Source: Flavobacterium sp. LC2016-13 | Lineage (GTDB): Bacteria > Bacteroidota > Bacteroidia > Flavobacteriales > Flavobacteriaceae | Length of the DNA: 64,000 bases | NCBI RefSeq assembly: GCF_009707955.1 | Contig: NZ_WMDQ01000015.1 | Location: 41,880 to 105,879 of the forward strand | Direction: 5' to 3' | Shown: one piece after another, positions 54,049-63,100 of the stretch | How the letters are laid out: each line of letters begins with the position of its first letter | Position numbering within the stretch: position 1 is the first letter of the stretch | The notes under the pieces: model-generated | Database searches by the model: none | Seen by the model: only the letters and a program-made list of their open reading frames with translations | What the model was told of the DNA's origin: nothing | Position numbers and translations under genes: made by a program

Positions 54049-55311
54049 ATGAAATGCACTTTCAATCTTAAAGAACCTAAAAGCGAAAAGGAAACATTGA
54101 TTCTATTTTCATGCTATTTCAAAAATGAAAACAGAAAATTTGTTTTTTCGACTGGAGAAAAAATCCTTCCTGAAAATTGGGATTTTGAAAACAGATTCCC
54201 ATTTGTAAGTGGTAAAAAGAAATCAAAGTTTGTTCAAAGTATAAAACTTCAGTTGAACCGTTATTCAGATTTGTTTCTAGAAACAGAAAGTTTATATAAA
54301 AGAATAAATGAATCCTTTACCTCAAAGAATTTGAAAAAGGTTTTTGAGGAGGAGTTTAAAAAAGCTCCTGCAGGGAAAAATGTATTCTTTGATGCGTATG
54401 ATCAATTTCGAGAAGAAAAAGAAAAAGGTAAAGAATGGTCACAAGCAACAATTAAGCGGTATAAAAACATCAAGAACATTCTTGAAAACTTCGAAAAAGC
54501 TAGAAAATTTAAATTAACATTCAGTAAGATTGATGAAGTTTTCCATAGAGAATTTACTTCTTATTGTATGGATGATCTGAAGCATATAAATAATACTTAT
54601 GCTAGAAATTTGGGTCTTTTTAAAACTTTTATGTTTTGGGCGAAGAAAAATAAATTTACTTACAATGATACTTTTATAGAGTTTAAAAAAGTTGAGAGAG
54701 TAATTACGAATCAAATTGCATTAACTATCGAGGATTTAAATAAATTGATGCAACATGAATTTAAGAGTGTAAAACATGAAAAAGTTCGTGATGTCTTTGT
54801 ATTTGCATGCGTTACAGGCATGCGTTTTGGGGAACTTTCTTTAGTGAAAAGAAGCACTGTAACTAACGATTTTATCCTATTAAAAGAGGATAAAGACGAA
54901 ACAAAAGAAACTAGAGAAATACCTTTAACTAGTATTTCGAGATATATTTTAACCAAATATGATTATAAGCTTCCATTAATAGCAAATCAAAAACAAAATA
55001 AGTATATAAAAGAAGTTTTTGAAGTAATGGAATACAACAATAAGGTACAAAAAGTAACAACCAAAGGGAAAGAAAACATTAAGGAAGAAATGTTTTTTTA
55101 TGACCGAATAAGTACACATACCGCAAGAAGAACTTTCATAACTATGATGAAAAGACAAGGCAAAAGCGACAAATTGATTGCATCAATAACGGGGCATAAT
55201 GATATGAAGACTTTGAATCAGTATTATCAAATAAGTGAGCCTGAGAAAAAGGAAGCAATGGATCAAGTTTTTGATATTGAAATACCACTTAAAATAGTTG
55301 GAGAGAACTAG
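54049..55311 (+). CDS. Tyrosine recombinase / integrase
   Basis: 420 residues in Bacteroidota element style: an N-terminal arm-binding domain (about 1-90; CYFKNENRKFVFSTGEKILPENWDFENR), a SAM-like core-binding domain (about 105-205), and a catalytic domain with Arg in TGMRFGEL, HTARRTF (His-x-x-Arg), GHNDMKTLNQYYQI (His/Trp position and the nucleophile Tyr). All catalytic residues are present, so it should be active. It lies next to the tRNA-like fragment and the short direct repeat. The next gene starts 11 nt downstream. Confidence 0.93.
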   Translation: MKCTFNLKEPKSEKETLILFSCYFKNENRKFVFSTGEKILPENWDFENRFPFVSGKKKSKFVQSIKLQLNRYSDLFLETESLYKRINESFTSKNLKKVFEEEFKKAPAGKNVFFDAYDQFREEKEKGKEWSQATIKRYKNIKNILENFEKARKFKLTFSKIDEVFHREFTSYCMDDLKHINNTYARNLGLFKTFMFWAKKNKFTYNDTFIEFKKVERVITNQIALTIEDLNKLMQHEFKSVKHEKVRDVFVFACVTGMRFGELSLVKRSTVTNDFILLKEDKDETKETREIPLTSISRYILTKYDYKLPLIANQKQNKYIKEVFEVMEYNNKVQKVTTKGKENIKEEMFFYDRISTHTARRTFITMMKRQGKSDKLIASITGHNDMKTLNQYYQISEPEKKEAMDQVFDIEIPLKIVGEN

Positions 55312-55322
55312 TTTACGATATT

Positions 55323-56072
55323 ATGAAAAAACACCCAATCTTATATCTACAAGGATTTAAAGAACAATTTGACGAGACATTTATATTTGTTCGATCATTA
55401 GCAGAAAACAAGCAATTTAGCTTCTTTATATTGAGTTTTGCATTGTTTTTCGCTTCATTCTTTTTCATATATCTAGGATTTACTGATAAATCGAATTCAC
55501 TTCAAATATTCTATTTTACTGTTGGTGTCTTACTGTTTTTCTTTGCACTAATATTTATTGTGATTGCTTATTCAGATAAATTTCCAGAATTAAATACAGG
55601 AAAAGTTTTGAATACAACAGTTAGGAATATTAATGCTAATGAAGAATCAAATGTTTTTGATGTTGAATTTCTTGAAAAACTTTTCACTGTTATTGAAAAA
55701 CATAGTATATATGGCAAACATAAAGAACGATTTGGTTTGCAAGGTTATAGATTTAAAAGTAAAACACAATTAGCAGTTTTGCTAAACTTGATAATGTTTG
55801 ATTCACATAGTAAAAAGTTTTCGAATGTAAATCAAAAGGTTTTTTTAAAAAGTTTTAAAGAACATTTTAAAAAGCATTATTGCTTAAATGATCAACAATT
55901 TAAAGAAGAAATAGATTTTTCCGATGCATATTTTTCTTCAAATATTAAAATAAATTTATTCAAATTTGATAAAATGAACATTAGAAAGATTATTGGATTG
56001 AACAATCAATCTGAATATTTTGAATTGTATAATGAATTTTCAAAGATTCTTATAGCTGAAAATATTTCATAA
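55323..56072 (+). CDS. Unknown two-helix membrane protein of the mobile element
   Basis: 249 residues: two transmembrane helices at about 33-53 and 63-84 with a short loop, then a cytoplasmic, Phe/Lys-rich helical domain (about 105-249; FLEKLFTVIEKHSIYG, VFLKSFKEHFKKHYCLND). Not recognised. It is 11 nt after the integrase and probably cotranscribed; it may be a regulator or accessory of transfer. Confidence 0.55.
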   Translation: MKKHPILYLQGFKEQFDETFIFVRSLAENKQFSFFILSFALFFASFFFIYLGFTDKSNSLQIFYFTVGVLLFFFALIFIVIAYSDKFPELNTGKVLNTTVRNINANEESNVFDVEFLEKLFTVIEKHSIYGKHKERFGLQGYRFKSKTQLAVLLNLIMFDSHSKKFSNVNQKVFLKSFKEHFKKHYCLNDQQFKEEIDFSDAYFSSNIKINLFKFDKMNIRKIIGLNNQSEYFELYNEFSKILIAENIS

Positions 56073-56170
56073 TTAATAAGTATCTGCTTTATCTAACTTT
56101 ATTACACTTTATTAAGTAAATCAAGGGGTAAGGAGCTATAACATTGCTCGAAATTTAAATCGACAACGTT

Positions 56171-56452
56171 ATGATGCAAAATCCATTTGAAACAATTCAA
56201 TCTGAATTGAAGGAGCTAAAAGGTTTAGTTACTCAACTTTTATCTAAGCCTGAAAAAGACTTATCTAATAATATTTATACTATCAAAGAAGCTGCAGAAC
56301 TTTTGCATGTGGATAGTCAGACTATTAGAAACCATATTGAAAGAGGTAATATAAAAGCTTCTTTCATTGGAAGAAGAATTTTAATTAATCATGAGGAGTT
56401 ATTCGATTCTCTTAATGAAGTTAAATCCTTAAAATATAAAAGACAAGCATAG
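56171..56452 (+). CDS. Excisionase-like helix-turn-helix protein
   Basis: 93 residues. MerR-type winged helix (about 36-84): YTIKEAAELLHVDSQTIRNH, IERGNIKASFIGRRILI. An N-terminal coiled segment (about 5-28) leads to the fold. This is the standard Bacteroidota excisionase / directionality factor that accompanies a tyrosine integrase. A strong hairpin overlaps its stop codon. Confidence 0.85.
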   Translation: MMQNPFETIQSELKELKGLVTQLLSKPEKDLSNNIYTIKEAAELLHVDSQTIRNHIERGNIKASFIGRRILINHEELFDSLNEVKSLKYKRQA

Positions 56453-56483
56453 AAAGTGCAATTTCTATGTTTGTCTTTTTTTA
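56441..56483 (+). terminator. Terminator overlapping the excisionase stop
   Basis: AGACAAGCATAGAAA pairs with TTTCTATGTTTGTCT (one mismatch), loop GTGCAA, then seven T. The TAG stop is inside the left arm. Confidence 0.85.
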
Positions 56484-56531
56484 TTAATCTATTGTATATG
56501 GCAAATATACAATTAAATCTCTATTGTATAA

Positions 56532-57740
56532 ATGAACGACCAATATGTTAGAGTAGGAACGAGCTACTATAAAAAATCGTTGTACCCCACACTTTTTGGA
56601 GATCCTATTGAGATTTTAGTCCCGTGGAGTCCAGAATTAATTCGTCAAGATCACGGAAAAAATTTTCTTTCTAATATTGAAAAATATGATGGCTTTGTTT
56701 GCATTCCTGAACATCGCTCAAATCATTATAAAAAGAGAGTTCAGGACTATTACAATATCTACCATGCTATAAGTAAAGAGCCAAAAGAGGGAACTATAAC
56801 AAATACCTTAAAATTTATATCTCACATATTTGGCGATCAAGCAGAAATGGGATTGGATTACATTCAGCTTTTATATTTAAAACCGGCTCAAATACTGCCT
56901 ATTCTTTGTGTGGTAAGTAAACAAAGATCGACAGGTAAAACGACTTTGCTAAAATGGTTAAAAGAGTTGTTTGAATACAATATGACATTTCTAACAAACA
57001 ATGACTTTACATCACAATTTAATAGCGATTGGACAAATCGTTTAGTTATAGCAATTGATGAAGTGCTTTTTAAGACAGATGAGTTAACAGAAAGGATAAA
57101 GTATTTGTCTACTACAAATACATATAAAACGGAGGCAAAAGGAAAGGATAAAAAAGAAGGTTACTTCTTTGGCAAATTTATTTTGGCTTCAAATAATGAG
57201 ACTTCATTTATAAAGATAGATTCTGAAGAAATTAGATTTTGGGTGCGTAAACTTCACCCATTTGAAAATGAAGATGTAAATCTTTTGAATAAGCTAATAG
57301 CTGAAATTCCAGCTTTTCTTCATTTTTTATCTACTCGCAAATTGTCTACTGATAATAAGTCAAGAATGTGGTTTACTCCGCAACAGATACATACAAAGGC
57401 TCTACAGAATTTAATTAAGCATAACAGTAGCAAAAATGAAATAGTCGTAGCAAATGTCCTAATTAATATAATGGATAGCGTTGATTTAGATGAAGTTCAA
57501 TTTTGTTTTTCTGATCTACTTAATTTTTTAAATAAGTACAAAATAAAATACGATGCTTCAGAAATTAAAAAGATAATTAAGCAAAACTGGAAGTTAAAAC
57601 AACAATCTAATTCAAATCAATATCAGAAAATCACTGTAACTAATGATTTAGATTTCTATCAGAACCTAGCAAAAGGAAGATATTATTCAATTTCAAGAAA
57701 ATTTTTAGAACAAAATTTTGATGAATTGATGACAAGATAG
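56532..57740 (+). CDS. Primase-helicase-like replication protein (DUF5906 type)
   Basis: A 402-residue AAA+/SF3-type helicase: Walker A in SKQRSTGKTTLLKWL (about 136-150), Walker B RLVIAIDEVLF, and sensor Asn in FILASNNET. The N-terminal part (DPIEILVPWSPELIRQDHGK) and the C-terminal wHTH-like end fit phage/plasmid D5-like helicases, but the separate primase core is missing, so it is the helicase/initiator. It would replicate the excised element. TGTCATCA motifs start within its last codons. Confidence 0.75.
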   Translation: MNDQYVRVGTSYYKKSLYPTLFGDPIEILVPWSPELIRQDHGKNFLSNIEKYDGFVCIPEHRSNHYKKRVQDYYNIYHAISKEPKEGTITNTLKFISHIFGDQAEMGLDYIQLLYLKPAQILPILCVVSKQRSTGKTTLLKWLKELFEYNMTFLTNNDFTSQFNSDWTNRLVIAIDEVLFKTDELTERIKYLSTTNTYKTEAKGKDKKEGYFFGKFILASNNETSFIKIDSEEIRFWVRKLHPFENEDVNLLNKLIAEIPAFLHFLSTRKLSTDNKSRMWFTPQQIHTKALQNLIKHNSSKNEIVVANVLINIMDSVDLDEVQFCFSDLLNFLNKYKIKYDASEIKKIIKQNWKLKQQSNSNQYQKITVTNDLDFYQNLAKGRYYSISRKFLEQNFDELMTR

Positions 57741-57904
57741 TTTAATGCTTTATTTTTTAGTGATTTAACATGTCATCATTTTGTCATCAAAAATAAAAGT
57801 GATGAATAATAAAGATGAGAGTCAAAATAAAATTGATGAATTGATGACTATTTGATGATTCAATAATTACTGTGTTTAAAAGGACTTGAATAGATTTGTC
57901 ATCA
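57727..57904. repeat. Iteron-like TGTCATCA / TGATGACA repeats
   Basis: Three direct copies (57771-57778, 57782-57789, 57897-57904) and two inverted copies (57727-57734, 57842-57848, last base variable), plus partial TGATGA matches between. They begin in the last codons of the helicase gene. Candidate replication origin or regulator site. Confidence 0.4.
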
Positions 57905-57976
57905 ATTCATCAGTTTTAGAGACATTTTTACTTCTCTTGTAAAAAGCTTAAATAAGTAGATAAAAGTTGCACCTTT

Positions 57977-58023
57977 TTTCCCTTTGGTTCATTGTATAAA
58001 GTCAAAAGTAAACCAAAGGGAAA
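57977..58023. repeat. 13-bp perfect inverted repeat, candidate oriT/mobilisation site
   Basis: TTTCCCTTTGGTT (57977-57989) and AACCAAAGGGAAA (58011-58023) are perfect complements, 21 nt apart. It lies 175 nt before mobC. A shorter CTTTGG/CCAAAG repeat follows at 58128-58151. The 457-bp gap has no gene. Confidence 0.45.
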
Positions 58024-58197
58024 TAAAAACTTTTTTTAATGTAGGTTAATCAGCAAGGTGTGTTATGATACGTATAAAAACTTAAAATCGAAGATTAGAA
58101 GTTTCTACGTTTCACAACTTTCTTGCCCTTTGGGAAGTAAATACTCCAAAGTCGTATTTTAACTTAAAAACAATTTATTGAGTACCATTCTAAAATT

Positions 58198-58599
58198 ATG
58201 AGTAGACCAAAAAAAGATTTAAAGAAGATATTTAGAAAAGAAATTCTTTTTACTGAAAATGAATTTGAGAAATTGAATTTGTTGCTTACAGATTCAGATT
58301 ACCAAAATATGAATGAAATGATTAGAGATGTTTTATTAAATAAACAATATCGTGTTGTTTCATTCGATACAGAATCTATTGTTAAGCAATCAATTTTGAT
58401 AGAACAAGTTAGAAGAATTGGTAACAACTTCAATCAACTAATTAAGAGTTTTCATCAAAAAAAACTTGACAATTTTTCGCAAGAAGAGAGAAAACTTTTA
58501 ATGAAGAATATTCTTGAAATAAAGGAAGTGTATATAAAAATTGAAGAATCTGCAAGAGAACATAATTCAAGGCCAGTTTATGAGAATACAATCAAATAA
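58198..58599 (+). CDS. MobC-type relaxosome accessory protein
   Basis: 133 residues. The pattern (RKEILFTENEFEKLNLLL, MNEMIRDVLLNK, LIEQVRRIGNNFNQLIKSFHQ) fits Bacteroidota MobC/BfmC proteins with a ribbon-helix-helix DNA-binding part and a helical end. MobC normally binds oriT and is followed at once by the MobB relaxase; here the next gene is on the other strand, so no relaxase is present. The element would need a relaxase in trans. Confidence 0.75.
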   Translation: MSRPKKDLKKIFRKEILFTENEFEKLNLLLTDSDYQNMNEMIRDVLLNKQYRVVSFDTESIVKQSILIEQVRRIGNNFNQLIKSFHQKKLDNFSQEERKLLMKNILEIKEVYIKIEESAREHNSRPVYENTIK

Positions 58600-58622
58600 T
58601 TATATACAGTAAAAGTTGTTTA

Positions 58623-58880
58623 TTATGCATTATTACTTGAATCATAGCTTTTTTGTAATCTCATAAAATGGTCTGCATTACCTCCATAACTAGAAGCAAT
58701 GTTAATTGCAATTTCAGAAGAAATAGGGATGAGCTCTTTAAATAAGTTTTCAACAGCTTGAGGAGCTATTTTTATAGCTTCTGCAATTTGTTCAATAGAT
58801 AAATTGCGACCATCAATTAATTCCTTACGAAGAATTTTTCCAGGATGAACAGCTTTCATTTTTCGGTTTAAATCAGTCAT
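58623..58880 (-). CDS. HigA-family antitoxin-like HTH protein, without toxin
   Basis: 85 residues from ATG 58880 (MTDLNRKMKAVHPGKILRKEL); the frame is open up to 58967, where the extra N-terminal residues (NLIKSFRFVLKKLKI) do not belong to HigA. Typical HigA features: HPGKILRKELID, LSIEQIAEAIKIAPQAVENL, INIASSYGGNADHFMRLQ. HigB should lie upstream in the same direction, but only a short AT-rich gap is there. It may be an orphan regulator or decayed pair. Confidence 0.7.
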   Translation of the reverse strand: MTDLNRKMKAVHPGKILRKELIDGRNLSIEQIAEAIKIAPQAVENLFKELIPISSEIAINIASSYGGNADHFMRLQKSYDSSNNA

Positions 58881-59080
58881 ATCTATTTTAAGTTTTTTAA
58901 GGACAAATCTAAAAGATTTTATTAGATTTATATTTCCAAAATTACGATTATTATCTCTTATTAACATAATTCATTTATTTAGTAATTAATCAATTAGTGA
59001 ATTTATAAATTAATAAATATAAAAGTATAATTGTATGTTTTTTATTTAAATCAATTCATTAATCTATTTAAATCTTTACT

Positions 59081-59500
59081 ATGTACACATATAAAATTCT
59101 AATGGAGCAACATTCTAATACAGAACTATTCAAAGAAATTATTCATTTTATGGATATTTCATTTCCTGAATGGAAGACTAATAAAGGATTGGGAACAACC
59201 GCTACAGAATTTATATCCGATTGTATAGATTTTTTAAGCCAATGCAATTTAGAGAAACGAAATGATCAGTTGAATATACAATCTTTAACTCAAATATACT
59301 TAAGTGTAGCTGAAGATTATGAACGTTATAAGATGCAATATCAATCTATATTTTTAGAAAATACTTTAGAAAAGTTTGAAGTTGAATTTGAGAAAGAACT
59401 CGAAGATGAATATCTGACAGATTTTAGGTATAATGATTTGTATGATACTTTTTTAAATCAGGAACTGGAAAAAGTTATATATGATTTTAAAATACAGTAA
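59081..59500 (+). CDS. Unknown acidic protein in the mobile element
   Basis: 139 residues (an ATG at 59102 is also possible). Mainly helical and acidic (FEVEFEKELEDEYLTDFRYND near the C-terminus), no membrane segment or signal. No family recognised. It is divergent from the HigA-like gene and followed by a terminator. Confidence 0.5.
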   Translation: MYTYKILMEQHSNTELFKEIIHFMDISFPEWKTNKGLGTTATEFISDCIDFLSQCNLEKRNDQLNIQSLTQIYLSVAEDYERYKMQYQSIFLENTLEKFEVEFEKELEDEYLTDFRYNDLYDTFLNQELEKVIYDFKIQ

Positions 59501-59553
59501 ACTTTACTTAAAATATATGAAAAACATTTTAATTAAAGTTTATTATGACTATA

Positions 59554-59579
59554 AAATCCTGCTTTTGCGGGATTTTTTA
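59554..59579 (+). terminator. Terminator before the XRE-RM operon
   Basis: AAATCCTGC pairs with GCGGGATTT around TTTT (59554-59575), then T; starts 53 nt after the stop at 59500. Confidence 0.8.
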
Positions 59580-59725
59580 TTAATTAAAGTTATATAACTC
59601 ATTATATTTTGAAAGCTTAATATGGTTTTAAAGCCGGCAGATTAAAAATCACAGAAAATATTGATGTATATATAATTTGCACTCATATTTTAAACGAAAA
59701 AAATTGACGCATTCAAAATCTTAAC

Positions 59726-59733
59726 TATATTTG
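59726..59733 (+). promoter_or_regulatory. Promoter of the XRE-RM operon
   Basis: TATATTTG (TAnnTTTG) with a TTGAC at 59704-59708, 19 nt upstream of its start, as -33 element. It overlaps the palindromic operator by 3 nt. Confidence 0.6.
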
Positions 59734-59747
59734 CCATATATTGGCAA
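59731..59747. promoter_or_regulatory. Palindromic operator of the XRE controller
   Basis: TTGCCA-TATAT-TGGCAA is a perfect palindrome with 6-bp arms overlapping the -7 element. A related half-site is repeated as GCAAGTGTAATT and GCAAGTACTAATT just before the start codon, so it looks like an autoregulatory site as in C-protein-controlled restriction systems. Confidence 0.65.
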
Positions 59748-59771
59748 GTGTAATTTTAGCAAGTACTAATT

Positions 59772-60095
59772 ATGGCAACATTTGGAGAGTTTTTGAGAGG
59801 AGAGAGAAATAAGAAAGGTTTGAACCAGAGTGAATTTGGACAACCTTTCGGTATTATAATGACAGAGATTTCTAAAATAGAAACAGGAAAGAAGAAATTT
59901 CCATTTGCGAGCCTTGAAGCACTTGCTGAATTTTTAGGCAAAGATTACTTAGAGCTAAAAAACTTATATGTTGCTGACAAGTTGGTTGAAGAAGCTCATA
60001 AATACAACTGTTCTGATGCTGTTTTTGCTGTCGCAGAGAACCAATCAAAATATTTGAAAAATAAGAATGTTAAACAAGGGGAACTAAAATTCTAA
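59772..60095 (+). CDS. XRE-family controller of the restriction-modification gene
   Basis: 107 residues. N-terminal XRE helix-turn-helix (about 3-60; FGEFLRGERNKKGLNQSEFG, MTEISKIETGKKKFPF, LEALAEFLGKDYLELK) and a short helical tail (about 70-105). It ends 5 nt before the restriction-modification gene start, so it is cotranscribed. Its position and promoter palindrome suggest a C-protein-like role in timing endonuclease expression after entry into a new host. The name is inference. Confidence 0.85.
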   Translation: MATFGEFLRGERNKKGLNQSEFGQPFGIIMTEISKIETGKKKFPFASLEALAEFLGKDYLELKNLYVADKLVEEAHKYNCSDAVFAVAENQSKYLKNKNVKQGELKF

Positions 60096-60100
60096 TAACT

Positions 60101-63100
60101 ATGGATAATAAGAAACTCATACTCTCATTAGGATTTACACCTAAAGAAAATACCGTTGGAATTTTTCAAAAAAAATATTCGAACTTAAATAATTATACTA
60201 TTGAAATTGATTTTGAAAAAGAAATTATCAATTTTGGAAATAAAATAAAAGGAGAAAGTAAAACCACTCAAAATTTCTCTCAAGCTGAAAACTGGGTTGT
60301 TGTAGAATGTGTTAACAGATTACTGGATAAGGGGTATCAGCCTCAGAATATAACTTTAGAAAAAACTTGGAAAACTGGACACGGTACAAGTGGAAGATTA
60401 GATATTTTGATTTCTAAAGAAGATAATTCTGCCTATTTAATGATTGAATGCAAGACTTGGGGAACCGAGTTTGAAAAAGAACTTAAAAATTTAGAAAAAA
60501 ACGGAGGACAACTATTTACTTATTTTCAGCAAGACAAAAATGCTGATGTTCTAATGCTATATGCTTCAAAATTAGACGGTAAAAAGGTTGAATATAAAAA
60601 TACAATTGTAAAAATTGAAGAGGATTATCGTCAAGCGGGAAATGTAAAAGATTTCTTTGAGCGTTGGAATAAATTACCAAAGACAAATGGCGTTTTTGAT
60701 ACTTGGGTATCACCTTATGAATTTCAAAGTAAGGCATTAACCAAAAATGATTTAAAAGTATTAAGACAAGAAGATAGTAGTTTTATTTTCAATCGTTTCT
60801 TGGAAATATTGAGACATAATGTAGTTTCTGATAAGCCTAACGCTTTCAATAAAATATTTACACTTTTCCTGTGTAAAATTGTTGATGAAAATAGAAATGC
60901 AAGTGATCAATTGCATTTTCAATGGCTTGAAGGAGAAGATGATCATGTTTCATTTCAAAAAAGACTAACTGATCTCTATAATAGAGGAATGCTTGAGCTT
61001 TTAGAAAAGAAGGTTACAGATGTAAGTGACAGCGAATTTGATAAGCAATTTTTACAAGTTGAATCTCAGTACAAAGATAAATTCAAAGAAATTTTAACAG
61101 AAATACGTCTTAAAAAGAACAATGAATTTGCCATTAAGGAAGTATATGATGATGCTTCTTTTGAGGAAAATGCAAAGGTGGTAAAAGAAGTAGTGGAATT
61201 ACTTCAAGTGTATCAAATACGCTATAATTATCGACAACAGTTCTTAAGTGACTTTTTTGAATTGCTTTTGACGACAGGATTAAAACAAGAATCTGGACAG
61301 TTTTTTACACCAGTTCCTATTGCTCGATTTATAATTAAAAGTTTGCCATTTCAAGAAATTACAACACAAAAAATTGAGGTTGGAAATAAAAATGACTTGC
61401 TACCTACTATAATTGATTATGCTGCAGGGAGCGGTCATTTTATTACAGAATCAATGGAAGTAGTTCAAAAGCATATTGATATTTTGGACGAAAGTAAATT
61501 TAACCCAACAACTCAAAGAGCAATAAAAAAATGGAAAGAAGACCAGTTTGATTGGGCGGAGTCTTATGTTTATGGTATAGAAAAAGATTATCGTCTTGTA
61601 AAAACAGCTAAAGTAAGTTGTTATTTGCATGGTGACGGTTTGGCAAAGGTCATTCACGGTGATGGTTTGGGCGATTTTGGAACTTCAACAGAATTTAAGG
61701 ATTTGTTGAAAGAAACTGACAAAAGCTATCCACAAGACAACAAACAATTTGATGTGATTATTTCAAACCCTCCTTACTCTGTTTCGGCTTTCAAAGGATT
61801 GATGGATGAAGAAAAATCTAAGCTTGCATTTGATTTATACAGCAGATTAACAGACCAAAGTTCTGAAATAGAATGTTTATTTATTGAACGTACGAAGCAA
61901 TTATTGAAAGATGGAGGGGTTGCAGGTATCATTTTGCCAAGTAGTATTTTGAGTAATACAGGTATTTATACCCAAACAAGAGAAATTCTTTTGAAGTATT
62001 TTGAAATTTTAGGTATTGCTGAATTAGGGTCTAATACTTTTATGGCAACTGGAACTAATACTGTTACATTGTTTTTAAGACGAAGAAATAATGCGGATTC
62101 TTATAATGTTGAAGAAGCTATTAAAAAGTGTTTTGTGAATTTGCAAGATATTACTATAAACGGCATTGAAAAACCGCTTAATAAATATGTTGCTCATGTT
62201 TGGGGTACTATTTCCTTTGACGATTATAAAACACTTTTGCAGAAATCACCTAACAAAAATATCGTACAACATGAGATTTATAAAGAGTATATCAAAAAAA
62301 TAAAAGCAAAAGATAAAGAAGGACTTTGGAATAATATTCTAACCATTGAACAAGATAAATTACTTTATTTTATTTTAGCTTATCCTCAAAAATTGGTGTT
62401 AGTAAAAACAGGTGAAAAGAACGAAGAAAAACGTTTTTTGGGATATGAATTTAGTAATCGCAGAGGAAGTGAAGGAATACACGCTATACAGCGAAGCAAA
62501 AGTATAGACGATTGTACCCAACTTTATGATGCAGAGAGCTTCACTAATCCTGACAAGGCAAGCACTTATATTTATAAAGCATTTTTGGGAGAGTTTGATC
62601 TAGACATTTCAGAAAACTTACAACAAAATCTTAGCTACCACAATTTAGTGGATATGTTCACTTTTGACCGTGTAGACTTTGAAAAAAACATTTCACTTTC
62701 TGCTAAAAAAAAAGTAAAATTTGATGATGTTTGGAATACATCTGATTTAGTTTTTTTAAGCGAAATAACTGACATTCAAAAAGGAAGAACAATTACGGAA
62801 GCGAAAACTGTTAAAGGTAATGTTCCTGTAATTGCCGGAGGACAAAGTCCTGCATACTTTCATAATGAATCAAATAGAGATGGAAACATTATAACTGTTA
62901 GTGCTTCGGGGGCTTATGCAGGTTTTGTAAACTACTTTGAAACGCCAATTTTTGCTTCTGACTGCAACACCATCAAATCAAAGGACGAAAAAATTATCTC
63001 TACAAAATTGATTTTTAATTTTTTGAAATCAATTCAAATGGAAGTATATAAATTACAAAGAGGACAAGCACAACCTCACGTTTATGCGGATGATTTATCG

